This document shows, piece after piece, positions 1-9,045 of a stretch of DNA of 64,000 nucleotides; the first letter of the stretch is position 1, and the number at the start of each line of letters is the position of its first letter. Position numbers and translations under genes: made by a program. The notes below the pieces were generated by a model that saw nothing but the letters and a program-made list of their open reading frames with translations, was not told the DNA's origin and made no database searches. The stretch is taken from contig JAHLLI010000001.1 in the NCBI GenBank assembly GCA_020444245.1, positions 62,001-126,000 of the forward strand. The letters run 5' to 3'. The DNA comes from Actinomycetales bacterium (GTDB lineage Bacteria; Actinomycetota; Actinomycetes; Actinomycetales; Cellulomonadaceae).

Positions 1-1005
1 GCGGGGTGGCGCCGTGCTCGACCGCACCACCAGGTGCGGCTCGATGATCTCCGCCGCCACCGGCTCCCCGTCGATCGCCCGGCTGAGCACCCGCAGGCAC
101 GCGCGGCCGAGCGTCGCGAACTCCTGTCGCACCGTGGTCAGCGGCGGGGAGAAGTGGTCCGAGCCCGCGATGTCGTCGAACCCGACCAGCGACACGTCCT
201 GGGGCACCCGCACACCGGCCTCGGTGAAGGCGTGCAGCACCCCGAGCGCGAGCTGGTCGTTCGCGGCGAACACCGCCCCGGGGAGCTCGCCGTCGACCAT
301 CAGACGCCCGGCCTCGTATCCACGCTGCGCCGTCCAGTCCCCGGGGATGTGGTCGGGGACCTCCAGGCCGCTCTCGGCGAGCACGTCACGCCAGCCACGC
401 AGGCGCTCGCGCCCCTCGATCCAGTCCTGGGGCCCGCAGACGTGCGCGACCCTGGTGTGACCCAGGTCGAGCAGGTGTCGCGTCGCCAGCCGGGCGCCGA
501 GGTAGTGGTCCACCGCCACCGGGTGGACCCCACCCGGCGGCAGGTCCCGCGGGCCCACGACGACCACCGGCACCGGTGCCTGGAAGGACCGGACCGCAGC
601 GATCGCGTCGTCCTGCGCGGCGATCACCACGGCGCCGTCGACGCCCTGGGACATGAAGTGCTCCAGCGCGAGGAGGACGGTCTCCTCGGTGAAGTCGAGC
701 ACCGTGGCCACCGACACGAACAGGCCGCGCTCGCGCGCCGCGTGCTCGACCGCGATGAACGTGCTGGTCGGGCCGAACAGCGCCGAGCCGGACGTGATCA
801 CGCCGACCGTGCCGGACCGCCGGGTCACCAGCGTGCGGGCCGCCACGTTGCGCCGGTACCCGAGCGTCGCGATCGCGTCGAGCACCCGCGCGCGGGTCTC
901 CGGGCGCACGCTCGGGTGCTCGTTGAGCACGCGGGAGACCGTCTGGTGCGAGACGCCGGCGAGCGCGGCGACGTCGCTCATCGCGGGGGGACGGGAGCTC
1001 GCCAC
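1..1005 (-). CDS. LacI-family transcriptional regulator (partial, C-terminus off the left edge)
   Basis: A LacI/GalR-type repressor, visible for 335 codons and cut by the window edge close to its expected end. The N-terminal helix-turn-helix (VAALAGVSHQTVSRVLN) is at about residues 11-27. It is followed by a periplasmic-binding-protein-like effector domain with typical blocks such as FAANDQLALG and VSLVGFDDI. Members usually bind a sugar or nucleoside; the ligand cannot be told here. I chose GTG at 1005 because it follows the proC stop by one base, so the gene is probably the last of that transcript; an ATG at 981 is the alternative. No sugar-use genes lie next to it in the window. Confidence 0.9.
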   Translation of the reverse strand, partial: MASSRPPAMSDVAALAGVSHQTVSRVLNEHPSVRPETRARVLDAIATLGYRRNVAARTLVTRRSGTVGVITSGSALFGPTSTFIAVEHAARERGLFVSVATVLDFTEETVLLALEHFMSQGVDGAVVIAAQDDAIAAVRSFQAPVPVVVVGPRDLPPGGVHPVAVDHYLGARLATRHLLDLGHTRVAHVCGPQDWIEGRERLRGWRDVLAESGLEVPDHIPGDWTAQRGYEAGRLMVDGELPGAVFAANDQLALGVLHAFTEAGVRVPQDVSLVGFDDIAGSDHFSPPLTTVRQEFATLGRACLRVLSRAIDGEPVAAEIIEPHLVVRSSTAPPR

Positions 1006-1006
1006 G

Positions 1007-1870
1007 TCACACCGCCGGGTCTCGGGGCGCACCGAGCTCGCGGCTGCGGTCCCTGGCGGCCTCGGCCGCCGCGAGGACCGCCGCCCGGACCCCGTGCGCG
1101 TCCAGCTCGCGCAGTGCGGCGACGGTGGTCCCCCCGGGCGAGGAGACGCGCTCACGCAGCACCACGGGGTGCTCGCCGGACGACTCCAGCAGCGCCGCAG
1201 CGCCGGCGAAGGTCGCGCGCGCGAGGTCCAGCGCCTGCGCCCGGGTCAGGCCGAGCAGCACCCCGGCCTCGGCCAGCGCGTCGACCAGGTAGAAGACGTA
1301 GGCGGGGCCGGAGCCGGAGATCGCGGTCACCGCGTCCATGTCCGCCTCGCCGACCCTGAGCACCAGCCCGGTCGGCGCGAGGAGTGCCTCGACGCGGGCG
1401 AGGTGCTCGTCCGTGGCGGCCTCGCCGGGGCAGATCGCCGCGGCGCCCTTGCCGATCACCGCCGGGGTGTTGGGCATCACCCGGACCACCGGGGTGCCGG
1501 CCGGCAGAGGCCCGGCCAGCGCCGCGGTCGTCACACCGGCAGCGACGCTGACCACCAGCGCGCCGGGGCGCAGGTGGTCGGCGACCGCGGCCAGCACGGC
1601 CGGGACGTCCTTGGGCTTGACCGCCACCAGCAGGGTGTCGCTCGCCTCCGCGACCCGCGAGGGCTCCGCGGTACGCACACCGTGCCGCTGCGCGACCGCC
1701 GCCGCGCGCTCGGCGGACGGCTCGGCGACCAGGACGGCGTCGGGCGGCGTGCCGCCCCGCAGCACCGCGGCCAGCAGCGCCTCGCCCATCACGCCCGCGC
1801 CCAGCAGGCCGACCGTGCCGAGACCTCCCGCGCCGGCCGGCACGGGTGCCTCGCCCGACCCGCTGGTCAC
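1007..1870 (-). CDS. proC: pyrroline-5-carboxylate reductase
   Basis: Cytosolic enzyme of 287 residues that makes L-proline from pyrroline-5-carboxylate using NAD(P)H, the last step of proline synthesis. The Rossmann motif GLLGAGVMGEA is near residue 16, VRVMPNTPA marks the middle, and the family signature around SGSGPAYVFY plus the C-terminal block VSSPGGTT are intact. GTG at 1870 overlaps the upstream stop in a GTGA, so translation is probably coupled to the preceding membrane protein. The LacI regulator starts one base downstream. Length is normal for the family. Confidence 0.95.
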   Translation of the reverse strand: MTSGSGEAPVPAGAGGLGTVGLLGAGVMGEALLAAVLRGGTPPDAVLVAEPSAERAAAVAQRHGVRTAEPSRVAEASDTLLVAVKPKDVPAVLAAVADHLRPGALVVSVAAGVTTAALAGPLPAGTPVVRVMPNTPAVIGKGAAAICPGEAATDEHLARVEALLAPTGLVLRVGEADMDAVTAISGSGPAYVFYLVDALAEAGVLLGLTRAQALDLARATFAGAAALLESSGEHPVVLRERVSSPGGTTVAALRELDAHGVRAAVLAAAEAARDRSRELGAPRDPAV

Positions 1871-2460
1871 AGCGGGAACGCCGTGTAGAGATCGGGCAGC
1901 GCGTCGGCCGGCCCGTCCAGCTCCATCACCGCGGTGCCGTTGGACCAGAGCACGGTCCCCGTGCCGTCCTCGCGGGTCACCATCGCGTAGCTGCCCACCT
2001 GGGCGTCGTCGACCTGCACCGCACCGGAGTCGTCGGGCGTGGCGCCCTCGGGCACGATCGATGCGAGCAGCGCGGAGTAGGCCGCGTCGGCCTCGTCGGC
2101 GGTCGGCCACTGGCCGGCCCGGAGGACCACCTGCTGCGTGCCGTCGGTGTAGTCGAGCTGGTAGCCCTCGAGGGCGCCGGCGGCGAGCATCTCGGGCGAG
2201 TCGGCGCTCGCGCTCAGCGCGAACGTGAGCACCTCGGAGGGCAGCGCGTCGTAGAACGGCGTGCCGGCCTCGCGCGTGATCGCGGAGACGGTCGGCGTGG
2301 GCACCGGCAGGGTCACGACCTCGGCCTCGGGCACCGGGCCGCCTCCTCGGTTGCCCAGCAGCAGGGCCACGACCGTCGCCAGGCCGACGGCCAGCACGCC
2401 GGCGGCGATCCACAGCCAGAGCGGTGCCTGACGGCGTTCGCGTGCATGGCTCTCAGTCAT
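1867..2460 (-). CDS. membrane-anchored protein of unknown function
   Basis: A 197-residue protein I do not recognise. A charged 12-residue N-terminus is followed by one hydrophobic helix (about residues 14-36), then a Pro/Thr linker and an extracytoplasmic domain of about 150 residues without cysteines. The topology suggests a single-pass anchored domain outside the cell. ATG at 2460 has a GGAG about ten bases upstream, and a TAGGCT hexamer at 2529-2534 could be its -10. It heads a tightly coupled run with proC and the LacI gene; nothing in the sequence links it to proline metabolism. Confidence 0.7.
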   Translation of the reverse strand: MTESHARERRQAPLWLWIAAGVLAVGLATVVALLLGNRGGGPVPEAEVVTLPVPTPTVSAITREAGTPFYDALPSEVLTFALSASADSPEMLAAGALEGYQLDYTDGTQQVVLRAGQWPTADEADAAYSALLASIVPEGATPDDSGAVQVDDAQVGSYAMVTREDGTGTVLWSNGTAVMELDGPADALPDLYTAFPL

Positions 2461-2562
2461 CCGTGCGCTCTCCGTCGATGTCGGTTCGGCCCCGCGAGTC
2501 CACGACCCGGCCAGGGGGCCCGGCGGTCAGCCTACGACCTCGGGCAGCGCGCGGCGGCGAAC

Positions 2563-2605
2563 GGCACGGGGTGGCGCAGGCACTGCCCGCGCCACCCCGC
2601 GTGCC
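2563..2605 (-). terminator. hairpin terminator after the ABC permease gene
   Basis: Arms 2563-2577 and 2589-2605 pair (core CGGGGTGGCGC with GCGCCACCCCG, then an outer GGCAC/GTGCC with one bulged base) around an 11-base loop. It starts three bases past the permease stop. There is no U-run, as is common in high-GC actinobacteria. It should separate the exporter operon from the proC group on the same strand. Confidence 0.7.
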
Positions 2606-2607
2606 GG

Positions 2608-4254
2608 TCAGGCCTCCAGGTCCCGACGCCGGTAACCCACCAGCCCGATCGCCACGAGCGCGACCGCGACGGCCACCAGGCCGCCCAGCTGAGCGGCCGA
2701 GACCACCTCGCCCGGCACCTTCGGCGTGTGCGCGAACGGCGACAGGTCGAGCATCCACGTCGGCAGCTCCAGGAGCGGCCCGATCTCGCCGAGCAGGAAG
2801 AACGCCGTGAACAGCCCCCAGGAGACGCCGACCGCCCACCGCGGGACGAACGCGATCGCCACCAGGGTGAGACCGGCCAGCACCGCGATCGCCGGGAGCT
2901 GCACCCCGGCGGCACCGGCGACCTTGCCCCACCAGGCGTCGTCGCCGGTCGCGCGCGCCGTGGAGAACGCGCCGAACACGCCGGCCACGACGAGCAGCGC
3001 GACCGCGCCGCCGAGCGCGGCGGTCAGGTGCGCCGACGCCCACCGCCACCGGGTCAGCGGGGACGCGAGCAGCCCCTCCGCGCGACCGGCGGACTCCTCG
3101 CCGCGCAGCCGCAGCAGGGTCGCGACCGCGAACGCGGCGAAGAACACCCCGATCAACGACCACTCGGCCGCCATGAAGGCGTCCTCCAGACCCTGCTGCC
3201 CGCCGAGGGCCTCGAAGAAGGGGCGCGAGTTCTCGTCGACGAAGCCGCCGATGTTGGCCACCAGGCCACCCATCACCATGGACAGCAGGGCCGCGCCGAG
3301 GGCCCAGCCCACCAGGAAGCCCCGGTTGAGGCGCGCGACCAGTCCGAACGGCCCGGACAGGTTGCGCGGCGCCGTCGCGGTGCCCGCGCGGTCCGGCAGC
3401 AGGCCGGCGCCCAGGTCACGACGGTCCACCAGCGCATACGCGAGCGCGACCATCGCCGCGGCGAACACCACCGCGAGGCCCACGACCATCCAGCGGGGGT
3501 TGCTGAAGGCGTGCAGCTCCTGGGACCAGCCGACGGGCGAGAGCCAGCGCAGGCCGACCAGGTCGCCGTTCGGCGAGCCGTCGGCGACCGCCCTGACCAG
3601 GTAGGCCAGGCCCAGCACGCCCGCGGCCAGCCCCTTGGTGCCGCGGGAGGTCGAGGCGACCTGCGCCGCCACGGCCGCGATCCCGGTGAACGCCAGGCCG
3701 GTGACCAGCCAGGACAGCCCGAAGCTCAGCGACCCGACCGCGTCGAGCCCGGCGCCCACCAGGCCCGCGGCGGTCAGCAGCGCGAGCACCACGAGGGCGC
3801 CCGCCACGACGATCAGTGCCGCGGACAGGGGTGCCCAGCGACCTACGACCCCCGCGCCGAGCAGCTCGGTGCGTCCGGTCTCCTCCTCGGCCCTGGTGTG
3901 CCGGGCCACGAGGAACACCGCGAGCAGGCCGACCAGCGCCGCGCCCATCGCGGACATCTTGAACAGCGACACCTGACCCATCGAGGTCGGGTCGAGGATC
4001 GGCCCGTACAGCGCGGCGAACGACGGGTTGCCGTTGATCGTCGCGGCGACCGAGACCCGGGAGGCCTCGGTCGGGTAGAGGCCGACGGTGGCGCCGGCCG
4101 ACCCGGCCGCCGACATCACGAAGACGCCCAGCCAGATCGGCACCAGCACCCGGTCGCGGCGCAGCGCGAGCCGGACCAGGTGGCCCGTCCCGGTGAACCG
4201 CGCGACGGGCGCCGCGACCGTGGCGGTGCGCCGGGTGAGAGTCGTGGTGGCCAT
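2608..4254 (-). CDS. ABC-2 type exporter permease
   Basis: Integral membrane subunit of 548 residues with about twelve hydrophobic segments arranged as two similar halves, the architecture of the tetronasin/polyketide-antibiotic exporter permeases. The order tetR - ATPase - permease is that of M. tuberculosis Rv1219c-Rv1218c-Rv1217c, a known efflux operon, so drug or lipid export is the best guess; the substrate is unknown. The ATG at 4254 overlaps the ATPase stop as TGATG, so the two subunits are probably translated in step. A strong hairpin follows the stop codon. Confidence 0.88.
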   Translation of the reverse strand: MATTTLTRRTATVAAPVARFTGTGHLVRLALRRDRVLVPIWLGVFVMSAAGSAGATVGLYPTEASRVSVAATINGNPSFAALYGPILDPTSMGQVSLFKMSAMGAALVGLLAVFLVARHTRAEEETGRTELLGAGVVGRWAPLSAALIVVAGALVVLALLTAAGLVGAGLDAVGSLSFGLSWLVTGLAFTGIAAVAAQVASTSRGTKGLAAGVLGLAYLVRAVADGSPNGDLVGLRWLSPVGWSQELHAFSNPRWMVVGLAVVFAAAMVALAYALVDRRDLGAGLLPDRAGTATAPRNLSGPFGLVARLNRGFLVGWALGAALLSMVMGGLVANIGGFVDENSRPFFEALGGQQGLEDAFMAAEWSLIGVFFAAFAVATLLRLRGEESAGRAEGLLASPLTRWRWASAHLTAALGGAVALLVVAGVFGAFSTARATGDDAWWGKVAGAAGVQLPAIAVLAGLTLVAIAFVPRWAVGVSWGLFTAFFLLGEIGPLLELPTWMLDLSPFAHTPKVPGEVVSAAQLGGLVAVAVALVAIGLVGYRRRDLEA

Positions 4255-5165
4255 CAGCGCACCCCCGCGAGGTCGTCGCTGTAGTGCCGCAGGAAGAGCT
4301 CCTCGAGGGTGGGCGGCGCGCTGGTCAGACCGTGCACGCCGGCACCCGCGAGGGCGTCGACCAGGGTGGGCAGCGCGTCGGAGTCGACCTCGCAGGTCAC
4401 TCGGGCGCCCGTGCCGTGCGGCTCGACGCGCACGTCGTGGACGCCGGGCACATCGGCCAGGCCGGCGGGGACGGTGACCACGTCGACGGTGATCGCCGTG
4501 CGGGTCAGGTGGCGCAGCTGCGCGAGCGTGCCGGACTCCACCACCCGGCCGTGCCGGATGATGCTCACCCGATCCGAGAGCGCCTCTGCCTCGGACAGGA
4601 TGTGGCTGGACAGCAGCATGGTCGCGCCCTCGGCCTTGCGCTCGGCGACGACCTGCCGGAACACCTCCTCCATCAGGGGGTCCAGCCCGGAGGTGGGCTC
4701 GTCCAGGAGCAGCAGCTCGGCGTCGGACGCGAGCGCGGCGACCAGGGCGACCTTCTGGCGGTTGCCCTTGGAGTAGGCCCGGCCCTTCTTGGTCGGGTCC
4801 AGGTCGAACCGCTCGAGCAGCGCGTCGCGCCGCGTGCGGTCCACGCCGCCGCGCAGCCGGCCGAGCAGGTCGATGACCTCCCCGCCGGTGAGGTTGGGCC
4901 ACAGCGCGACGTCGCCGGGCACGTACGCGAGCCGCCGGTGCAGCGTCGCGACGTCCCGCCACGGGTCGGAGTCCAGGATGCGCACCGCGCCGCCGTCGGC
5001 GCGCAGCAGCCCGAGCAGGACGCGCAGCGTGGTGGTCTTCCCGGCGCCGTTGGGGCCGAGGAAGCCGTGCACCTCGCCGCGCTCGACGGTCAGGTCGAGG
5101 TGGTCGAGCGCGCGGACGGCGCCGAACGCCTTGGACAGGTCGGTGATCTCGATGACAGGGCTCAT
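4254..5165 (-). CDS. ABC exporter ATP-binding protein
   Basis: Cytosolic ATPase of 303 residues that should power the permease encoded next. Walker A (GPNGAGKTT) is near residue 35, the signature motif reads [11 protein letters not shown] (a degenerate LSGGQ), Walker B is [13 protein letters not shown], and the H-loop is [11 protein letters not shown]-terminal tail of about 90 residues after the H-loop is typical of drug-export ATPases. The ATG at 5165 is preceded by AAGGA. The gap of 85 bases to the tetR stop and shared strand make tetR-ATPase-permease one transcript, presumably repressed by its own first product. Confidence 0.93.
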   Translation of the reverse strand: MSPVIEITDLSKAFGAVRALDHLDLTVERGEVHGFLGPNGAGKTTTLRVLLGLLRADGGAVRILDSDPWRDVATLHRRLAYVPGDVALWPNLTGGEVIDLLGRLRGGVDRTRRDALLERFDLDPTKKGRAYSKGNRQKVALVAALASDAELLLLDEPTSGLDPLMEEVFRQVVAERKAEGATMLLSSHILSEAEALSDRVSIIRHGRVVESGTLAQLRHLTRTAITVDVVTVPAGLADVPGVHDVRVEPHGTGARVTCEVDSDALPTLVDALAGAGVHGLTSAPPTLEELFLRHYSDDLAGVR

Positions 5166-5250
5166 CAGGGGTCCTTCGGATGGGTGGGTCTGGACGCTGG
5201 GGCGCTGCGGCCCTGATCGGGCGGCAGGCAGGCGCAGCCCGCCCCGCAGG

Positions 5251-5937
5251 TCACGCGGAGCGCTGCGCCTCGTCGGCCGGCGGGTCCGAGACGTAGGAGA
5301 GGTAGGCGTCGAGCATCCGGCGGTCGGTGAACAGACCCTCGGTGAACAGCTCCATGATCGGCAGGCCGACACCCTCCATGTACCGGCGCAGCCATGGGCC
5401 CAGATCCCCGAAGTCCTCCGGCGGGTCCAGTGCCATCCAGCCCAGGATGCCGCCGTAGCCGCTGAGGGTGAGGTAGCGGACGCGCGCCTCCTCGTCGCGG
5501 CTGGGCCGCAGCGTCCCGGCGGCGACGCCGTCGGCGACCCACGTGCGCGCGCTGGCCATGAAGTCCTCGAGCAGGGCCTTGGCCATCTCGCCGCCGGCGA
5601 GCACGCTGCGCAGCTGGTAGGCGACCAGGGGCGCGTACTGCTCGATCTCGGCCATCTGGGTCATGACCATCTCCGGGCCGGCGGCGGTGACCGACCGCGC
5701 CTTGACCTCGGCGATCACCGCGAGCACGTGCTCGTCGCAGGCGCGCCGGAGGCCCTCCTTGGACCCGAAGTGGTGCAGGACGAGCGCGGGGCTCACGCCG
5801 GCGTCCGCCGCGATGGCCCGCAGGCCGACGCCGAAACCCTCCGCGCCGAACCGGCGGATCGCGGCGTCCCGGATGCGGGCGCGCGAGGTCGCGTCGTCGG
5901 CCGGGGCGGCCCCGGGGCGCTGCTGGGCTGAACGCAC
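5251..5937 (-). CDS. TetR-family repressor of the adjacent ABC exporter
   Basis: A 228-residue TetR protein. The N-terminal helix-turn-helix covers about residues 18-65 ([20 protein letters not shown] then [12 protein letters not shown]); the rest is the ligand-binding and dimer domain. The GTG at 5937 is chosen because a -10 hexamer ends seven bases before it and the start codon itself lies inside a perfect palindrome (5928-5943). This predicts a leaderless mRNA and direct autorepression. By analogy with Rv1219c, a toxic exporter substrate may be the inducer; that is inference. Confidence 0.9.
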   Translation of the reverse strand: MRSAQQRPGAAPADDATSRARIRDAAIRRFGAEGFGVGLRAIAADAGVSPALVLHHFGSKEGLRRACDEHVLAVIAEVKARSVTAAGPEMVMTQMAEIEQYAPLVAYQLRSVLAGGEMAKALLEDFMASARTWVADGVAAGTLRPSRDEEARVRYLTLSGYGGILGWMALDPPEDFGDLGPWLRRYMEGVGLPIMELFTEGLFTDRRMLDAYLSYVSDPPADEAQRSA

Positions 5938-5963
5938 GTTCAGGATGCTAAACGCACGTTCAG
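5928..5963. promoter_or_regulatory. tandem palindromic TetR operators
   Basis: Two copies of the same box sit 20 bp apart, two helical turns. Box 1, 5928-5943, is CTGAACGCACGTTCAG, with perfect 7-bp arms around CA. Box 2, 5948-5963, is CTAAACGCACGTTCAG, with one mismatch. Box 1 covers the tetR start codon and box 2 abuts and covers the -10 and spacer of the tetR promoter. This is the expected design for two repressor dimers. Confidence 0.8.
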
Positions 5964-5973
5964 CCGAACGCAA
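5945..5973 (-). promoter_or_regulatory. leaderless promoter of the tetR-ABC operon
   Basis: Reading leftward, TTGCGT (5973-5968) is separated by 17 bp from TAGCAT (5950-5945), whose last base is seven bases from the GTG at 5937. Transcription should therefore begin at or next to the start codon. Confidence 0.7.
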
Positions 5974-6052
5974 GCGACCAGCCACGAGCCGACACGGCGC
6001 GTCCACGAGCCGACACGGCGGCACGGGCCGGGCCGCTGTCTCCGGCCCGGGA

Positions 6053-6058
6053 TACCGT
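6053..6058 (+). promoter_or_regulatory. -10 element of radA (leaderless)
   Basis: TACCGT ends six bases before the GTG at 6065, setting the radA start at the predicted transcription start. Confidence 0.65.
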
Positions 6059-6064
6059 GCGCGG

Positions 6065-7498
6065 GTGACCTCGACCTCCACCCGCGCCAAGGGCCGCGCC
6101 AGGCCCGGCTTCACCTGCACCGAGTGCGGCTGGACCGCCTCCAAGTGGGTCGGCCGGTGCGGCGAGTGCCAGGCCTGGGGCACGGTCGTCGAGGACGCCG
6201 CGCCCACCGGGCCACGGACGGTGGCCACCGCGCCGGGCGCCAGGGTGGCCCGCCCGATCGGCCAGATCGACGTGGAGACCGCCCGCGCCCGGCCCACCGG
6301 CGTCGGCGAGCTCGATCGGGTGCTCGGCGGCGGGCTCGTGCCCGGCGCGGTGGTGCTGCTCGCGGGCGAGCCCGGGGTGGGCAAGTCGACCCTGCTCCTG
6401 GACGTGGCGGGCCGGCTCGGACGCGCCGAGGGCGCCCGGGTGCTCTACGTCACCGGCGAGGAGTCGGCCGGCCAGGTCCGGCTGCGCGCCGAGCGGATCG
6501 GCGCGGTCGCCCCCGGCCTGCTGCTCGCCGCCGAGACGGACCTGGGCACGGTGCTGGGCCAGGTCGAGGCGACCGACCCCACCGTGCTGGTCGTGGACTC
6601 GGTCCAGACGGTGTCCTCGACGGTCGTGGACGGCTCCCCCGGCGGCGTCTCGCAGGTGCGCGAGGTGGCCGCGGCGCTCATCCAGGTGGCCAAGGAGCGC
6701 GGCATCCCGGCCCTGCTGGTGGGGCACGTGACCAAGGACGGCGCGGTGGCCGGGCCGCGCACCCTGGAGCACCTCGTCGACGTGGTGTGCCAGGTGGACG
6801 GCGACCGGCACACCCGCCTGCGCCTGCTGCGGGCCACCAAGAACCGCTTCGGCCCCACCGACGAGGTCGGCTGCTTCGACCTGACCGACACCGGCATCGT
6901 CGAGCTGACCGACCCCAGCGGGTTGTTCGTCTCCCACGGTGCCCACCAGGTGCCCGGCACGTGCGTGACGGTGACCCTCGAGGGGCGACGGCCGCTGGCG
7001 ACCGAGGTCCAGGCGCTCGTGGTCCCGAGCCTGCTCACCAACCCGCGCCGCACCACCAGCGGCGTCGACTCCAGCCGCCTGGCCATGGTGCTCGCGGTCG
7101 CCCAGCGCCGGGCCGCGCTGCCGCTGGGCGACCGCGACGTGTATGTCTCCACGGTGGGCGGGGCCCGGGTCGCCGAGCCCGCGGCCGACCTGGCGATCGC
7201 GCTCGCCGTGGTCTCGGCGGCCACCGACCAGCGACTGGGCACCGACCTGGTCGCCGTCGGCGAGGTCGGGCTGGCCGGTGAGATCCGCACCGTCCTGGGC
7301 ATCGGCCGCCGGCTGGCCGAGGCCGCGCGGCTCGGGTTCCGCCGGGCCGTGGTGCCCGCCGGCACCCGGGCGGACGGCCCCGTGCCGGACGGCCTGGAGC
7401 TGCTCGAGGCGGACCACCTCGCCCAGGCGGTGGCACTGGCCTCCACCGGCGCACCACGACGCGGGCCCCACCCGGCCGCCGCACCCGCCGAGCACTAG
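6065..7498 (+). CDS. radA: DNA repair protein RadA/Sms
   Basis: A 477-residue RecA-like ATPase that drives branch migration during recombinational repair. An N-terminal four-cysteine zinc finger (Cys18, 21, 32, 35; CTECGW and CGEC) is followed by Walker [10 protein letters not shown] at residues 101-109. The RadA-specific KNRFG motif is present, and a C-terminal Lon-protease-like domain runs to the end ([23 protein letters not shown]). The GTG at 6065 is fixed by a TACCGT hexamer six bases upstream. disA begins 10 bases after the stop codon, the radA-disA order common in Gram-positive bacteria. Confidence 0.97.
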   Translation: MTSTSTRAKGRARPGFTCTECGWTASKWVGRCGECQAWGTVVEDAAPTGPRTVATAPGARVARPIGQIDVETARARPTGVGELDRVLGGGLVPGAVVLLAGEPGVGKSTLLLDVAGRLGRAEGARVLYVTGEESAGQVRLRAERIGAVAPGLLLAAETDLGTVLGQVEATDPTVLVVDSVQTVSSTVVDGSPGGVSQVREVAAALIQVAKERGIPALLVGHVTKDGAVAGPRTLEHLVDVVCQVDGDRHTRLRLLRATKNRFGPTDEVGCFDLTDTGIVELTDPSGLFVSHGAHQVPGTCVTVTLEGRRPLATEVQALVVPSLLTNPRRTTSGVDSSRLAMVLAVAQRRAALPLGDRDVYVSTVGGARVAEPAADLAIALAVVSAATDQRLGTDLVAVGEVGLAGEIRTVLGIGRRLAEAARLGFRRAVVPAGTRADGPVPDGLELLEADHLAQAVALASTGAPRRGPHPAAAPAEH

Positions 7499-7501
7499 GA
7501 T
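7496..7501 (+). promoter_or_regulatory. -10 element of disA, overlapping the radA stop codon
   Basis: TAGGAT ends seven bases before the disA GTG at 7509. Its first three bases are the radA stop codon TAG, so disA can be transcribed alone as a leaderless mRNA. Confidence 0.65.
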
Positions 7502-7508
7502 CCGGGAC

Positions 7509-8576
7509 GTGCCCATCCCCGCCGAGGACCTGCTGCGGTCCACCCTCGCCGCGGTCGCGCCCGGCACCGAGCTGCGCGACGGCCTCGAGCGGATCCTGCG
7601 CGGCCGGACCGGTGCCCTGATCGTGCTGGGCTTCGACCAGACGGTCGAGTCGATGTGCTCGGGCGGCTTCGTGCTCGACGTGGAGTTCTCCGCCACCCGG
7701 CTGCGCGAGCTGGCCAAGATGGACGGCGCCGTGGTGGTCGACGGGCACCGGATCGTGCGCGCCGCCGTCCAGCTGCTGCCGGACCCGACCATCGAGACCG
7801 CCGAGTCGGGCACCCGGCACCGCACGGCGGAGCGGGTCGCCAAGCAGTCCGGCTTCCCCGTGGTCTCGGTGAGCCAGTCGATGCAGATCATCGCGCTGTA
7901 CGTGGGCAACGCCCGCCACGTGCTGGAGGCGTCCGACGTCATCCAGTCCCGCGCCAACCAGGCCCTGGCGACCCTCGAGCGCTACAAGGCCCGCCTGGAC
8001 GAGGTCAGCGGGACGCTGTCGGCGCTGGAGATCGAGGACCTGGTCACCGTGCGGGACGTGGCCGCCGTCGTCCAGCGCCTGGAGATGGTCCGCCGGATCT
8101 CCCAGGAGATCGCGGGCTACGTCGTCGAGCTCGGCACGGACGGCCGCCTCATGGCGCTCCAGCTCGACGAGCTCGTGGGCGGCGTCGCGACCGACCGGCA
8201 CCTCGTGGTCAGGGACTACCTGGACCAGGTCAGCCCCGAGCGCACCGCCCAGGTGCACGCGGAGCTGGCGGAGATGAGCCCGAACGACCTGCTCGAGCTG
8301 GCGCACATCGCGCGGATCCTCGGGCTGGCCGTCGTGGAGGACTCGCTCGACGGTGCGGTCGCGCCACGCGGCTACCGGTTGCTGTCCAAGGTGCCCCGCG
8401 TCCCGGTCGGCGTCATCGACCGCCTGGTGAACCACTTCGGGTCGCTCCAGCGGCTGCTGGCCGCCGGGATCGAGGAGCTCATGACGGTCGACGGCGTGGG
8501 CGAGCTGCGCGCCAGGACGGTCCGCGAGGGCCTGTCCCGTCTGGCGGAGTCGTCGATCCTCGAGCGCTACGTCTGA
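7509..8576 (+). CDS. disA: DNA integrity scanning diadenylate cyclase DisA
   Basis: A 355-residue protein that joins two ATP molecules into the second messenger c-di-AMP and scans DNA for branched structures. The DAC-domain motifs are intact: DGA at residues 72-74 and RHRTAER at 103-109. A helical linker follows, then a C-terminal helix-hairpin-helix DNA-binding region ([20 protein letters not shown]). The start GTG at 7509 is set by the TAGGAT hexamer over the radA stop. radA just upstream fits a shared role in repair; in other bacteria RadA restrains DisA. This is the only diadenylate cyclase seen here. Confidence 0.97.
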   Translation: MPIPAEDLLRSTLAAVAPGTELRDGLERILRGRTGALIVLGFDQTVESMCSGGFVLDVEFSATRLRELAKMDGAVVVDGHRIVRAAVQLLPDPTIETAESGTRHRTAERVAKQSGFPVVSVSQSMQIIALYVGNARHVLEASDVIQSRANQALATLERYKARLDEVSGTLSALEIEDLVTVRDVAAVVQRLEMVRRISQEIAGYVVELGTDGRLMALQLDELVGGVATDRHLVVRDYLDQVSPERTAQVHAELAEMSPNDLLELAHIARILGLAVVEDSLDGAVAPRGYRLLSKVPRVPVGVIDRLVNHFGSLQRLLAAGIEELMTVDGVGELRARTVREGLSRLAESSILERYV

Positions 8577-8619
8577 CCGACCCCCGGGACACGGGGTGAC
8601 CGGCGCACCCCCGCTCGCC

Positions 8620-8625
8620 TAGCGT
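8620..8625 (+). promoter_or_regulatory. -10 element of the glyoxalase-like gene
   Basis: TAGCGT ends six bases before ATG 8632; this favours that ATG over the in-frame ATG at 8644. Confidence 0.65.
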
Positions 8626-8631
8626 GCCCGC

Positions 8632-9045
8632 ATGACGGCAGTGATGAGCGAGATCGTCGTGGACGCCGCCGACGCGCTGGCGCAGGCGCGCTGGTGGGCC
8701 GAGGTGCTCGGCTGGACGGTGCAGACCGACGACGAGGAACCCGGCCTGGCGGCGATCGAGCCGCCGGGCGGACCGGGTGCCGGCCTGACGGTGCTGTTCG
8801 CCCAGGTGCCCGAGGCCAAGACGGTGAAGAACCGGCTACACCTGGACGTCCGGCCGGCCGACGGCACCACCCAGGAGGACGAGCTCGCCCGGCTCCTCGC
8901 CCTCGGCGCCACACCGGTCGACGTCGGCCAGGGCGACGTGCCGTGGCACGTGCTCGCCGACCCGGAGGGCAACGAGTTCTGCCTGCTGCGCCGTACGCCG
9001 AGCGAGGTCGCCGCGATCCTGGCGGAGCAGGCGTCGGCTACTTGA
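8632..9045 (+). CDS. glyoxalase / bleomycin-resistance fold protein
   Basis: A 137-residue vicinal-oxygen-chelate protein. Its two beta-alpha-beta-beta-beta halves are recognisable (ARWWAEVLGW at residues 18-27, NRLHLDVRP in the centre, WHVLADPEGNEFCLL near the end). The terminal DPEGNEFCL motif is typical of actinobacterial Glyoxalase_6-type proteins, mostly of unknown substrate. Candidate metal ligands (a His of LHLDV, a Glu of GNEFC) are present, but enzyme activity cannot be inferred. Its last eight bases overlap the end of the convergent gene. Confidence 0.82.
   Translation: MTAVMSEIVVDAADALAQARWWAEVLGWTVQTDDEEPGLAAIEPPGGPGAGLTVLFAQVPEAKTVKNRLHLDVRPADGTTQEDELARLLALGATPVDVGQGDVPWHVLADPEGNEFCLLRRTPSEVAAILAEQASAT

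Noticed and set aside
1846-4284. An 812-codon plus-strand frame opposite the ABC permease
   Set aside because: Low-complexity Arg/His/Gln/Gly translation with no motif, exactly opposite a gene with clear membrane segments.
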